Source of the DNA: Mucor racemosus
Taxonomy: Eukaryota > Mucoromycota > Mucoromycetes > Mucorales > Mucoraceae
Length of the DNA: 64,000 nt
Direction of reading: 5' to 3'
Assembly: GCA_027405735.1 (NCBI GenBank)
Contig: JAPEHQ010000011.1
Span: forward strand, 1,674,001-1,738,000
Positions within the stretch are counted from its first letter, which is position 1; each line of letters opens with the position of its first letter. Of this stretch, positions 24,641-36,297 are shown piece after piece. Under the pieces are notes generated by a model that worked only from the letters and a program-made list of their open reading frames with translations, was not told where the DNA came from and did not search any database. A program made the translations under genes and the position numbers.

Positions 24641-24829
24641 ATCAAAAATAGACTGCTACCATACTTTAATTTTTTCAACGCAAACTAAAAAGATTGAAAC
24701 TATATAAAAGAAAAGAAATTAGATTCACAAAATTCCTTTGGCTCATTTATAAGCCTCTGTGCACGGTTTTAAAAAGGGATTTTTTTATTATTATACAGTA
24801 AATTAAATATGTGATCCGCATTTTTGCCA

Positions 24830-25015
24830 ATGATCGCTCTTTCAAAAAAAACGCCAAACAATCTCTAGACGCGGCCATCTAATATTGCCAAGCTGTAAAT
24901 TTTTTAAAAAAAAAACTACCGGACAGTCCGGACGCGGCTGTTTAAATATTTCAAACTGTGAGATACAGGTGTTGAAATTTCATAAAAAATTAACGTTCGG
25001 CTGTATAACTAATAT
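24830..25015. repeat. Transposon-end repeat, copy 1
   Basis: Direct match of 28483-28662 (shared blocks GCCAAACAATCTC, GCGGCCATCTAA, CCGGACAG.CCGGACGCGG, TTAA.GTTCG.CTGTAT). Read on the minus strand it begins ATACAGCCGAACGTTAA, as terminal repeats of Tc1/mariner or pogo-type elements often do. It may be the end of the neighbouring Tc1 relic. Confidence 0.5.
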
Positions 25016-25095
25016 ACCAACTATCAAAGGTACACCGTAATCATTACTTGTTAATTGATTTTACTAATAAACCAATTTTTATAGGTCAAAAGTAA

Positions 25096-25630
25096 AGGCG
25101 TATTCAGTTCAAAGCGCTTGAAACAATTCAATTATGCTACTTTACATGGTTTATCATGTCTTGCCCATTCAATTGCTATATCTGATTTTAATATTTTGTT
25201 TATGCTGCTAATCGACTCATTCGTCCATTAGAGTTAACTCACCATCCTTGATTAGCGTGTCTATAATAAAGGTCCATTATTATCTCATGGTGATATGCAA
25301 AACTACTATTAAAAGGGGTCGTCTAATCTCAAATTTATCTGATTCAACTACTGATGCTAAATTAACATCAAGTTAGTTGAGTTGACTCGCAATAAAGTAA
25401 GGCGTTTTATCAAGTACGATGTTGGCATTAACTGTGTCTCAGTTAAATTGAACAGATAGATATATGATTCATGCAAAGATATATGAATGTAAGAGAGAGC
25501 TCAGGTCTATGAACACAAAAAAATAATGATCCAAATTGTGGTGCTTCGTAGACCTGTACGAAATTTTTTTGTGGCGATGCCTGGTGGCTCAAGTGTAATA
25601 TAGACATTTAATTGTCAAATGTATCGAAGG
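25096..25630. other. Gene-free spacer before chromovirus relic
   Basis: No supported gene. Some stretches (about 25360-25440) read briefly as protein-like on the plus strand but carry frequent stops; nothing identified. Confidence 0.4.
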
Positions 25631-26025
25631 TGTTATATCAAAAGATACTAATATAAAAATACTCTGCTAAAAGATACATTTTATTAACTCATTGATGCTT
25701 CATATTTATATGTTTTCTAGATAGTTGTATGGTTATTAATATTATTAATGAATTACCGAGTATTGAGATACTTGATATGATTTGGGAACAAATCATAAAC
25801 AATCAAATTTGTGGAATTGGGAATCTGTGATTGTATCATTTGGATAAGATGTAGGATTGCCTATGTTTCATAGTTGCCAAGTGTTCCTGAATGTTGCGGG
25901 TAGTCGCTGTTAATTCTAGTGGTTATGTATGACATTTAGTATGAGTTACTAAATAATGTCATGCCATGTTGGATTTTAATAGTTGTTCCTGGATTTCTAC
26001 ATCTGGGTAAACTTCTGATATATCA
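25631..26025 (-). repeat. 3' LTR of the deleted chromovirus
   Basis: Direct repeat of 28118-28481, with an extra stretch around 25930-25965. Preceded (minus strand) by the polypurine tract. Confidence 0.8.
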
Positions 26026-26289
26026 CCACCCTCCACCAACATAGAATATATGATTATAATTGTAGTTGTTGCATAGCATCTTCATTTTGAATGGGATATA
26101 ACGTGAAAAAAATGAAAAAAAATTTGGTAATAATGTTGCTGGTCTTGATAACTTGAGTTGGAAATTGATGTAATGTGGATGAGTTATATTAAGATTAAAT
26201 TGTCAATATTGTTGAATCGGACAGTTGCTAACCATTAAAAAACCTGATGCAATCCCAAAACCTGTTTTTACGGAAAAAGAGAGAACAAG

Positions 26290-27115
26290 GAAAAAGGTAT
26301 CACTTTACTGTCTTGATTATTCTATTATTCTAGCCCGCCTATTTCTGGATTTGTCTTCTCGTGTAGGAATTTTTCTTCTATTTACTGATCTAGGTGCTGC
26401 TTTACTTTTATCCTTTAAATTAGCGCCTAATTTGGCCCAATATGTTTTGATGGGTTCCATTGAATCAAATGCATTTGGCTTTTCCCATGAATCATCCTCG
26501 GCGGTATAACCTTTCCATCTTGTTTAATATTCATAATTTGGAGGCGTTCCTCTGTGTTTTATGATAGTTTGTACTTCATATACTTGTTCGTTAGACTCTT
26601 TGTCAACGTTGTCTTCACTTATTAATTTTTTTAATTGTTGCGTTGGTATATCTCGCGCAAGAAAAGTGTTTGTTTTATCAACTTATATATAATAACTTCC
26701 ATTCCTAGTATATCCGTGCACATAAAAAGGTCCTTCATAATTAGGATCGGTTTTATTATTCATATTCTCAATTTTTTTAATCATCACAGTTGCACCAATT
26801 GAATATGAATTCTCAAGCATTCTGTGTCTCTTTCTTCTAAAATATGTGCTATCTTTCTTTTGAGTTTGTAATATTTGATTTCAAATTGCTGCTGGTACAA
26901 CAATCTATTCTATCTATTAAATCAAGCTTCTTTTTGAATGCTTCGACATCTATTTCTTTATTTGGTAGTACCGGTTTTAAATCCGTATAATCTTTAAATT
27001 CATTTGGCTCTCTATGAAATATTACTGTAAAGGGCCTCATCCCATGTAGTCTAGATCTATGAATGTTCAGACACAATGCAGTACCATCAATATATAAATC
27101 CCAATCTTCTCTTCG
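26290..27115 (-). pseudogene. Integrase C-terminus plus chromodomain
   Basis: Minus-strand reading gives CLNIHRSRLHGMRPFTVIFH followed by REPNEF, the end of a Ty3-type integrase core, then a GPFYVHGYTRNGSYYI segment like the GPF/Y module. Further on comes a chromodomain: YEVQTIIKHRG, a stop, TRWKGYTAEDDSWEKP and IKTYWAKLG, matching the Y.VE.I..hR....Y.V.WKGY...D.SWE pattern. It ends in a basic tail. Stops and a frame change occur (for example around 27076, 26848 and 26540). The chromodomain marks this element as a chromovirus, whose integrase is thought to target marked chromatin. Confidence 0.8.
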
Positions 27116-27202
27116 TTTTTATAACTTGAAGTGGGGATCACGCTCATACAATTCATAGGCACTTCGTAAATAGGAGATCGCAGCATCGATCGTATTCTTG
27201 TC

Positions 27203-28039
27203 TTAATCACGGGAAGCTGAGATTAACAAATTCACTTGCGTATACATCTCATGATTGAGTCCTTTAAGTAAGTAGTCGACTAACAAGGTGTCTTCAGTAA
27301 TGCCAGATTGTTCTTTCAATTCCATAAACTTCTCCAAGAACGCTTCAATACTATCAAATTTTGACAATCTCAATGATTTCATTTGGTTGACGGCTGCTTT
27401 TCTTTCTTCAGCTTTAGAACAGCTATACTTAGATTTGAGTAACATTTCAAATTGGTTCCATGTTATCATGTTGTCCTTTTTGATAACTTTCTTGGCCCAA
27501 TTAGCCATACCAGTAGACACTCTAGCCTTTATAATGCGTTCCCAGTTTGCTTCTAGATTCATTGCTGGGAATTTTAGAACATTCTCAAACTGTGTCATAC
27601 AAGCATCGACATTACTAAAAATAAATTTCTTCGTCATGAATGTGTGTCCACGCCATTGGAAATAGGGTGTTTCCACCGGCACAGAAGTATTATAATCATT
27701 GGCCATGGTAGCTTCAGCGCCAAATAAGAATTTATAGTATTTTTGCATTGCTTCCAATTATTTGAACTTGAATTTGGCTTGGGTAGCGGCTTCAGGATTC
27801 TCCGGGTGGATCAACGATTCTTTTGCCAAGTTAAATAACTCCCTCCTGAGGATATTGATTTGCTGCTTTAGGCTAAGTTGTTCACTGCGCTCGAACAACA
27901 AGCTACTGCTACCATCGATGCCTTTTCCTTGTTGTGGCTCGTTAACATCGCCATGTCCTGCAGACAGAGGGCCATTAACGCTCCCAGGTCCTGAAGACAA
28001 AGGGCTGTTATTATTGAGTTCCATAATTGAAAGGTTCAT
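27203..28039 (-). pseudogene. gag of the deleted chromovirus, one in-frame stop
   Basis: An N-terminal part (28039-27758, 93 codons, MNLSIMELNNNSPLSSGPGS) and a capsid-like part (27757-27203) are in the same frame, separated by a single TAA at 27758-27760. The second part holds a typical retrotransposon gag core (MTKKFIFSNVDACMTQFENV, NWAKKVIKKDNMITWNQFEM, AFLEKFMELKEQSGI). Gag forms the virus-like particle. A second stop ends it at 27203 shortly before the integrase tail. Confidence 0.8.
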
Positions 28040-28117
28040 AATAATGGGGAAAAAATTTGTTTTAAAAATAGGAGGGCTTGTGTAAATAAAATGTATATGG
28101 GTGCGAGTAAAAAAAAA

Positions 28118-28481
28118 CGTTATATCAAAAGATACTTATATAAAAATACTCTGCTAAAAGATACATTTTATCAATTCATTGATGCTTCATATTTATATGC
28201 TTGCTAGATAGTTATATAATTATTGATATTATTAATGAATTGCCGGGTATTGAGATACTTGATATGATTTGGGAACAAATCATAAACAATCGAATTTGTG
28301 GAATTGGGAATCTGTGATTGTATCATTTGGATAAGATGTAGGATTGCCTACTGTATGTTTCACAGTTGCCAAGTGTTCCTGAATGTTTCTGATAGTCGCT
28401 GTTAATGCTAGTGGTTATGTCATGTTGGATTTTAATAGTTGTTCCTGGATTTCTACATCTGGGTGAACTTCTGATATATCA
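28118..28481 (-). repeat. 5' LTR of the deleted chromovirus
   Basis: Direct repeat of 25631-26025. The last base of the 3' end is G instead of A on the element's strand. Confidence 0.8.
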
Positions 28482-28482
28482 A

Positions 28483-28662
28483 CTCTTCCAAAAAAAAGCC
28501 AAACAATCTCCGGAAGTGGCCATCTAATGACATTTCCAAGCTTTAAATCTCTAGAAAAACTCACCGGACAGCCCGGACGCGGTTGTTTAAATATTCCAAG
28601 CAGCTATAAGATGCAGGTATCGAAATTTCATACAAAAATTAAGGTTCGACTGTATTGCTATT
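28483..28662. repeat. Transposon-end repeat, copy 2
   Basis: Direct match of 24830-25015. On the minus strand it begins TACAGTCGAACCTTAATTTT. It directly follows the chromovirus LTR. Confidence 0.5.
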
Positions 28663-28814
28663 ATTAATTATTTAAAGGCTTATTTTAAGTAAAGCATAAA
28701 TACAACTTACAACAACATTATTAGCCTAATAACGGATTTAACTTGAAAAGTATAAGATGATACAACCGGATTCAAAAAAGTCCATAAAACCACAAATTTA
28801 AAGGATTTACATAT

Positions 28815-29110
28815 AAAAGCACTACGGCCGACCTGTGCTGCACAAGATAATTTTGTTGTACCCAGGTGGGTGGGCTGCACACTATAGCCTAATGAGTTGT
28901 TGCACCCACTGAATAATGGCTAAAAAGATAACAAGATGCACATGGGCACAACAAAAGAAACTACACACGAGCATAACGAAAAGCCTGTATGTGCAGAATT
29001 ATAGATTCTGTCCGTGTGCATGACATTAATCCCATGTGTGCATAATAGTAGAATTGCCCATATGTATAATGAGCTAATTGTATGGGCAAAAAATGGTTTG
29101 TACATGACCA
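28815..29110 (-). repeat. MITE-like repeat, minus copy
   Basis: Inverted match of 4840-5131, beginning ACTACGGCCGACCTGTGCTG at about 28823. Rich in GCACATGGGCAC variants. Confidence 0.6.
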
Positions 29111-29149
29111 TCGTGCCGTTCTCAAAATTTTATTGCATTTTCTACTGGA

Positions 29150-31900
29150 ATGGATTTTTAAATTGCATTTGCTTTTATTGATATACAGTAGATTATAGGC
29201 AATACAGTTCAATACGCTGCTGATGTAGAGCAATACATGTAAGAGCCAATATATTTACAATTATCATCATTTGTAAATATGTTTATAGTTATAGTGTTTA
29301 CAGCAACAATGATTTTTGCTCGAGTATAAGCTTTAATAACATTTACTGTTTAAATTTATATGCAAGCCAAATCTTAGGATTATAAATGTTACTTTATTAC
29401 GCATAAAATTTAAACAGATTAACCTTATTTAAACTTACTATTTTAGTTTATGATTAACAGTTGTAAAAAGATTAGTTGTCAACAAGTATAGCTGCTATTA
29501 ATTAAAGCTATGGTTATTAGACAAGACATTAGATTACTTTTTTCTGTGTTTCTGTATCATTTGAAATTTTATCATTTTTCTGGAACATTTCGTAGGTTTG
29601 TATCCAGCTCTAGCTTTTCAATGAGTAGATAATAAATACCATTGCATTTGATTTGATCAGGTAATCAAGATATACGTCCAACAATACAGTATAAATAACG
29701 ATATTTGATATTTGATCTTAGAATGTGGTTAAATTAAAATATCAGTCTCTAATATACAACGCATGTAGAAAAGGATTTTCAAGGCTTTACATTATTTAAT
29801 GCAATTAAAACCATGCTAAATTACTTATTTCAGCCAATGTCGAAGCAGCATTACAGCGCATGAATAATAAACTAAATCAAATAATAATAGGCAGTAACTG
29901 TTATCATAGAAACATACATTTTTCTACCAGAAAAACCGTCTGTCATATCATACATTCATTAAAAAATTGCAAAAGTGAGCCCGTAGAGCGACGCCGTAAT
30001 TGAGCATAACGAGCTTAAACTACTAACTCTATTATACTATGATATATCCAAGTCTTAAATAAAAGGTATTTGTTTTTTCTGTATTTAACCACGTGCAATC
30101 TGAAAATTCAGACTTTGTAGCGGACATTTTCGGGGCTCATTTAACCCTTACCAACACTCATGATTTTGATCAAAAAACAGAAAAATCGATTTTGGATACC
30201 AAAATCAACGTTTAAATATACTACATTGTGAGAGAAAATTGTAGCTATAACTAATACGCATTTCATAAAAGTTTAATATTGAAAGTTAAGTAATGAGAAT
30301 TTGCACTTTTGCCCCAAAAATGGTTTTTTGGTTCAAGGATTTTTATGTAATATTTTGCAATAAAAATGTTTGTTATTTTTTATTGAGCAAATAGAGCGCT
30401 AAATTCTGTATATGTGTATATTTTTTGTTTTTATAATTAGTAGTATAATTAACTCTAGATTTGCAAAATCAGAAAAAAAAAATTAAAAAATGTCAAAATT
30501 GATGATCTGGACAAAAATAATTTTCTAAATTAATATTCCGCTTATAAGCTTTGTTATTCTTAAAAATAAGAGATTTTATAATACTTGAGAACTTTTTGAA
30601 GAACTTGTGATGCTGTACCCGCTTGATTTGAGCTTATTACTGTAAATGTTTATACATGCTAATATTGTGTGGTAGTTTATTTTATGATAATATAGTCTTA
30701 CTTGGTAATTAATGCGCTTGAGGTGATTTACATTGAGCTTTATTCAACCTTACGTTTCCAATATCATAAACATAAACATGGCCATCACTGGGATCTATTG
30801 CCACCTTTTTATCCTCTTTGTCCCAAGCCAATTTATTCAATAATAATGCTTTACTAAAACCAACTTAAGTGCTTACAAATGGTTCCTTGGTATTTTCATT
30901 CAAATTCCATAAACTAAATTGACTGGTTCCATTTACAGTAATATCAAACGTATCATCAGACTGCTTTACGATAAATGTCGATCTAAAACCAGAAACATCC
31001 CATTATCATTGTTATAAGCTATGAAAAGCTTGATTTTTAATAAGACAGCAATTAATAAAAGACAAAATAATACTAATCGCATATGATAAGTATTCAACAT
31101 CTAGTTGAGTTTAATGAAGAATACTTTTGAACCCTTTTGAAAATCCTGAAGCAAACACAACATCTTGGCCCTGTAATTTCCATCCATCAAAATGTCACGA
31201 TTTTTACTTTTTACCACACAATAAATACAACACCTTTTATCAATCCTGATCTCGTTTTACATTGAGTATCAGTTTTTTAACAGTTGTATTTTCTCTGATT
31301 CATTAATATTCGGTCATATTGAACGATATTGTATTAAATCACAATTTACTAGTAGTATACTGTTGGTAGTTTTTTGTTATTGCTTTAGAAACTTAATCCT
31401 ATTATTTTTATTATTATTACCATTGGTTATAATTGTCAAACTGATTGATTCATACAGTATATCATATTACTATTTCGCATTGGTAGAGATTATACAATTG
31501 ATATCTACATTTAACACTGGTGAATTGGAAAGTTGGTGTCTGTCTTTAATTTGATGAATAATGCGTACTTTGGTTTCCAGTATAATTTATAATTCTAGGT
31601 GTTTCTACTCCTAAAAACTGAATTTCCAAATGCAACTGCATCTGTTGAATATCACTTGAGTTTCTTCTGTGCGTTGTAGCTCATGTTATACTAACTCCTA
31701 TTTTGGCAAATGTTGCTTTAAATTCATCCATATTCAATTTTTGTGTTATACAGCTTAATATTATTAATGTACTAACATTGAGTTTTGTTTATATCTCCAT
31801 CAAAAATTGGCATTTTTTTCAGATGATGTCTACTATCAATTTCTGGAAAGCTCTATTATCATTTCCAAAAAGAAAAAATACACCTTAATTATTTACTGAA
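29150..31900 (+). repeat. Repeat family R1, copy B (longest complete copy)
   Basis: Collinear with 61290-64000 over about 2.7 kb, and with 2405-3222 in its centre. Landmarks are the block at 29920-30010 (CTACCAGAAAAACCGTCTGT), the ~170-nt conserved block at 30375-30545, the dynein-like segment and the block near 31590-31760. No own transposase or polymerase is recognisable. The class is unknown. Confidence 0.75.
30755..30950 (-). pseudogene. Dynein intermediate chain fragment, R1 copy B
   Basis: Minus strand reads FDITVNGTSQFSLWNLNEN, then TKEPFVST, a stop, VGFSKALL, then LNKLAWDKEDKKVAID and PSDGHVYVYDIGN. Cytoplasmic dynein intermediate chains have in their last WD40 blades a VDGT..FDLWNLN.DTE.P block followed by ALN...W...G...A.G..DG...YDVG, so both blades and their order are kept. 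It lacks the rest of the gene. Copy C (63062-63250) repeats it. Confidence 0.7.
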
Positions 31901-31959
31901 TTTCCCAAAATAGTGGAAAACTGACAAATACATGTTCACATGTATGGGGATTAAATTGT

Positions 31960-32110
31960 ACACCGAAGGAGAGTGACAAGCTTAAGGGGTAGCGCATGTG
32001 CTACAAATTGAGTGCGACACACATATTCGTGAGTTCAAACCCGCCAAAGAAGGGGAAGTCCTTTGGTATTAGGATATGAATTTCAAAAAAGAACCTCCGA
32101 TGACCCTTGC
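31960..32110 (+). repeat. tRNA-derived SINE-like sequence
   Basis: An A-box-like GGTAGCGCATGTGC (31989-32002) and a B-box-like GTGAGTTCAAACCCG (about 32030-32044) lie at tRNA-like spacing. The acceptor and T stems do not pair, so this is not a working tRNA. The downstream tail turns T/C-rich. A SINE or tRNA pseudogene is the likeliest reading. Confidence 0.35.
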
Positions 32111-32249
32111 TCCTCATCGAATATGATTCTCTTTTTTCTTTTTCTTAGTAAGTTTTGCATATGTCTAGCAATTTTTTTCCTTTTTCATTAATGCATATGA
32201 TATGTATACTAGTAAATTTGACTGGTAAAACCCAGTTCGACACCAACAC

Positions 32250-32437
32250 TACCAGCATCCATGGGTCATTGTACGTTCAGCCAGTTCGAGCAACAAGTTA
32301 GTTACCTGCTACTTATACCTACTAAGATCAGCAAGCCCATCAGTTCTTCTCAATGAATATGCATCCAAATGACCTCTCCTCGTTGTAATGGCAGATACTT
32401 CTAGCGCTAATCCGCAGAATTGCAAAAGGTTTAGTCT
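32250..32437 (-). repeat. Repeat family S, copy joined to an LTR
   Basis: Inverted match of 57140-57320 and 61560-61690 (minus-strand text GCGGATTAGCGCTAGAAG and CATTTGGATGCATATTC). It abuts the LTR end at 32438 exactly as at 61560. Confidence 0.65.
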
Positions 32438-33460
32438 TGTCGTATATTTTCAGGTCTGATAAATAATACTTAAAAAAGGATACAATTAAAAGAGAATGGG
32501 TAATGAATCAGTTCTTCAACTGTACAACTGTATAATAAAAACAAAAACTTCGTTTATTTAGATATAAAAGTATGGCCTTTTATATTGATTTGACATTGAG
32601 ATCCGGAGATATAATTTAATAAGGTATTATTAAACCATTAGATCTGTTTGATAGTTATCTATGGAGGATTGAAACGGATCAACCATAATTTAACCGTTCT
32701 TGCAGAGCTTGTGAGGTGCCTTGTTTTAATGCTGCGCTAAATGTGCTTGGATGTTAATTTGATAGCTACTTGATTGATTAACCGCTGGTGTGGAATATGT
32801 ACACATTTATCCACTATATTTATCTCCATTTCATCTAATCCTCAATTAAAGTACAGCTGGAATGAATAGACATTATACTACTAAATGATATATGCTGATT
32901 GATATTAATATAAATTTTCTACCAAGCTTCTATCCTAGCAACTTATAGTTAAAGATCAATCAACATAATGTGGATTTAATCACACCATTATGATCAAGGA
33001 ACTATGAACTCTATGAATACACCGATTGGTTACTATCAAGATTTATACCTGACAAGGGGTATGATTGACTATGTATGGACCTAGGAATACTTACCTAATC
33101 CCTCTGATGAAAACGATATAAAGAGGACATTTATTTATTACAAAAGTCCTCAAGTAGAATTTAACTTGATAATAAAACCCTAATGTTATCTAGTCAAATT
33201 CCTATTGTTTTTTTATACTTTTTTCAGTGAATATCTCTGTCTATTCCACAGCTGGGATAAAATAATATGGTGTCATAGTTGAGGTCCAAGCGTTCTTGGT
33301 AATTACTGGATTAAACTTGGTACGCTAGGAGCTTCTTATATCCGATATCAAGACTTTGCACTTCAATACATGTCGTAGACAATAGATTGTAAGATGTATT
33401 GATATTGTAGAAGGTGATAACGTATGATACTAGGTGGCATATGACACTAAATCTTGTACA
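32438..33460 (-). repeat. LTR, family L, minus strand, split by another LTR
   Basis: Minus-strand start TGTACAAGATTTAG at 33460 and end ATACGACA at 32438. Matches 1870-2404 and 5132-5645 once the insertion at 32789-33250 is removed. No target duplication around it is visible. Confidence 0.75.
32789..33250. mobile_element. Solo LTR with 5-bp target duplication, inside family-L LTR
   Basis: The 462-bp insert starts TGTGGAATATG and ends CTATTCCACA (TG...CA with a short inverted TGTGGAATA/TATTCCACA). It is flanked by GCTGG on both sides (32784-32788 and 33251-33255), and removing it plus one GCTGG restores the family-L LTR text. This is a textbook solo LTR from a separate retrotransposon family; its TGTGGAATA start recalls Ty1/copia LTRs. 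Confidence 0.8.
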
Positions 33461-33464
33461 TTTC

Positions 33465-34829
33465 AAAAATTTGCCAGTAAGCTTATAGGTGCACTTTGGC
33501 GATGATTTTCTCAATACACAGTAGGTTGTGGACGTCGCCCATTAAGATCAGAGCGTCAAAAATGTGTATCTACTCTCATGTAATAAAGCTGGAAGTCATC
33601 AGGATAAAAATTCGCTAAGATAGGGTTTTCGTTGTTGATTTTTTACGGTTGTAATAAAAAATCAGTTTCAGATGGTTTTTAGATACTTTTCAAAATTTTT
33701 ATCCAATATTGAGTCGAATTATGTCAGATATTCAAGGACAATGTATCTTCCTTTATGAGCAATTTGTTGCATCCACAGATCTGGGTGCATTCCTTGGTTA
33801 AGATTACGACACAGTTTGATATGTTAAGTTCTACATTGCTGTGGATTATGTTATGAAGCTCCGTTTATACAGGAATATGGAACTAGTGTGTGTCACCTAG
33901 ACTTGGTTGGATATATATATATATATATAATTAGACTTATTTTAGACTAGTCATATAATTAGAGAATGTGAATATAAAAGATGTTTCGATCTTATAATAA
34001 AGTCCTTTATTTTTATTAAATGATTTACAGTAGTACATATTTTAGCTTTGAGATTGATATAATCTCCTGGCGTGACACCATTGAATCTGTTGGAAAATAG
34101 AAGAGTTAATACCAGAATATTGGTGCACTGGCCAAACATTGATCTATCAGAATTACAATAATATTCCAAATATAGACAGATCTAGCTAGTCCTATTGTTC
34201 AGTAGTAGCCGGTTCCTGTCATCTAGGAACTAGGAAATAACAACAACTAATAATAAAACATAACTTATAGCAATATTCCTACTGAAACATAACATATTAT
34301 ATCCATAATAATACACATTTATCGATTAATAATAATTTATATTGTCACATAATATAACGGATCCCTGTCCATTAGATTTCACCATCACACAATCCCAATA
34401 ACTATTGATTTATCAAAATATGCTTAAGTTAAATAAAGTTAGAAATTTAATCAAGTAAAGAGATATCGTTTATTGGAATGAAATTAATAGGGTTTATATA
34501 CTATTTGATTTGGGGAATTAATGATGTGATAAGGTAGTTTAGATATTATTTAATAGTAATGTGTTATATTGGTATATCATGTTGGAATATCGCACTGGTG
34601 TATCATGCTTTACACCATGCTTCTATACCATGCTTCTATACCATGCTTTTAGGAGCATTGTATAGTTAATATTTAATTAAGGAACTTCCGGTTCCGGATC
34701 TGTTATTGTTTACTTTTTGGATTTGACATGATCCGGTTTAAGAATGATACATCAACTATATAAACCCACATTTAATTCATTCTAATAAACAGTATTTTTT
34801 ACGTTGATTTTGATTTACAAAATCTCGAT
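33465..34829. other. Gene-free AT-rich stretch
   Basis: Contains a (TA)n run at 33908-33930 and a short 13-bp tandem (CATGCTTCTATAC, about 34606-34650). The part at 33480-33800 resembles text near 57420-57680, so it is probably repeat S surroundings. No gene seen. Confidence 0.5.
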
Positions 34830-36010
34830 GAATCTAACATCATTGACCAAAGTTGACCTAAAATCGGTTATAAAAAACTGAGTACCTAAATTAAGGTGTT
34901 AATTTTTTGTACTCACAAGATAGTATCCAACCCAAAGCTACGCTGCATTTTTTGTTTCAGCGGAAAATATTGATTTTTTGTAGAGATAATCAAAATAATA
35001 GTTCATATCATGACTTAACCCTATGGTGACGGGGCTCCAAAATTGATTTGAAAAAAATGATCGAAAATGATTAAAAAAAAACAAAAAATTTTAATAGCTC
35101 ATGAACTGCAGATTAAGTAGACCTAGCATAATAAATGTTTTTTATACAGTTTGGTATTCTGCATTTACCTAAATAATATTCAGACAAATTTCTCACATTA
35201 AATTTTGCGCAAAATGCAATTGAAATTATAGAGGTTTTTTGACGATACACATCACTTTTTATAAACATTTTTTAAACATAAGTATTAGATATGGTACAAC
35301 GCAAAATTATCTATCGATCTAGCTATTATTGAACCTTTTAGCTGTGTTTTTCGTAGAGGAAACAAGATTTTTGTCCAATTTTTTTCAAATTCAGAATTTG
35401 GGATGAGGATATATAAGGGAAAAATGGAAGCTAGAAACGAGAGTATCTCTTTGTATACATTTTTGAGGATATCTCCACGAAAAATCAATATTTTTAAAAA
35501 AGCTAAATTGAGTCCGGTAGAGCTCAACGGGGTCTATGATATGAATGTAAAAAAAAATGCTACTTAATTTAAACAATACTTTGAAATCTACCACTACAAT
35601 GTCAAAAAAATGAAAAAAAAATAAAAGTGCTCAGAATTTTTTTATATTAAAATATGTTATAGAGCACTTTAAAAAAAGTAAGTTTCATTATTAGAAAGTG
35701 TTAGTATAGCTTAGTTTTTTCTAGAGATATGAAGCCTCAAAGTTTTCAATCCATTAGCAGTAAAATACGCGTAAAAAATCTGAAACCTTAGCACTGAAAA
35801 ATTAATATTTCCGGATACTCATTTTTGGATTAAAGCTGAACATCTCAGGTACATTGGCATATAATTTCTTCTTGATGTTATTTAGTGAAAAAAAAGTAAA
35901 GCAGGAATGAAAGTTGGATCTCTGTTTTTAGGAGAGAAAGCAGAGAATTTTACCTGTTTTTGAGTCTTTTGTGAAATATTAAATAATTTCAGCAACATTT
36001 AGCATAATGC
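34830..36010 (+). repeat. Repeat family D, copy 2
   Basis: Collinear with 5646-6880. It keeps the left part better: CCAAAGTTGACCTAAAATCGG at 34847-34867 corresponds to the outer end of the minus copy at 55530-55565. Confidence 0.75.
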
Positions 36011-36297
36011 ATTGTTCATTTTTCAAGTAATTGAGAGCCTGAGCTCAATTAAATTATTAGATAAAAACAACGAACCGGCCATTTATGCATCGTATTGACT
36101 GAACCCACCCCATCATGTTAAGTGGGCCCTTCCGCCATAGTTGAGGAAAATTCTCTTAAATATTAGTAGCTTCTGATTAAAAACAAAGATTTAAGAATTA
36201 CTTTTACATTTGCTTCTAATAGTAATATAGCACACACACACATATAAATATACAAAAAAAGGGTTCAATTATACATATATTTTATTAAATTAAGTTC

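Larger units (their letters stand above)
23410..25095 (-). repeat. Repeat I, minus copy interrupted by transposon sequence
   Basis: Inverted match of 3225-4260. The match runs 24185-23410 and resumes at 25090-25015; between them lies a Tc1/mariner relic and a separate terminal-like repeat, replacing about 170 nt of the plus copy. Confidence 0.7.
25631..28481 (-). mobile_element. Internally deleted chromovirus (Ty3-type) with both LTRs
   Basis: Two direct repeats, 25631-26025 and 28118-28481, bound the element. On the minus strand each LTR starts TGATATATCAGAAG and ends GATATAAC(A/G). A polypurine tract (GGTGGAGGGTGG, about 26026-26037, minus) precedes the 3' LTR. Inside are gag (28039-27203) and the integrase C-terminus with chromodomain (about 27110-26290). 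Protease, RT, RNase H and the integrase core are missing, so gag joins directly to the integrase tail. The LTRs differ mainly by about 30 nt (a short extra stretch near 25930-25965). Flanking 5-mers do not match, so no target duplication is visible. Confidence 0.85.

Noticed and set aside
26225..26509. 94-codon plus-strand frame
   Set aside because: Lies opposite the chromodomain and basic tail of the chromovirus, which are recognisable on the minus strand.
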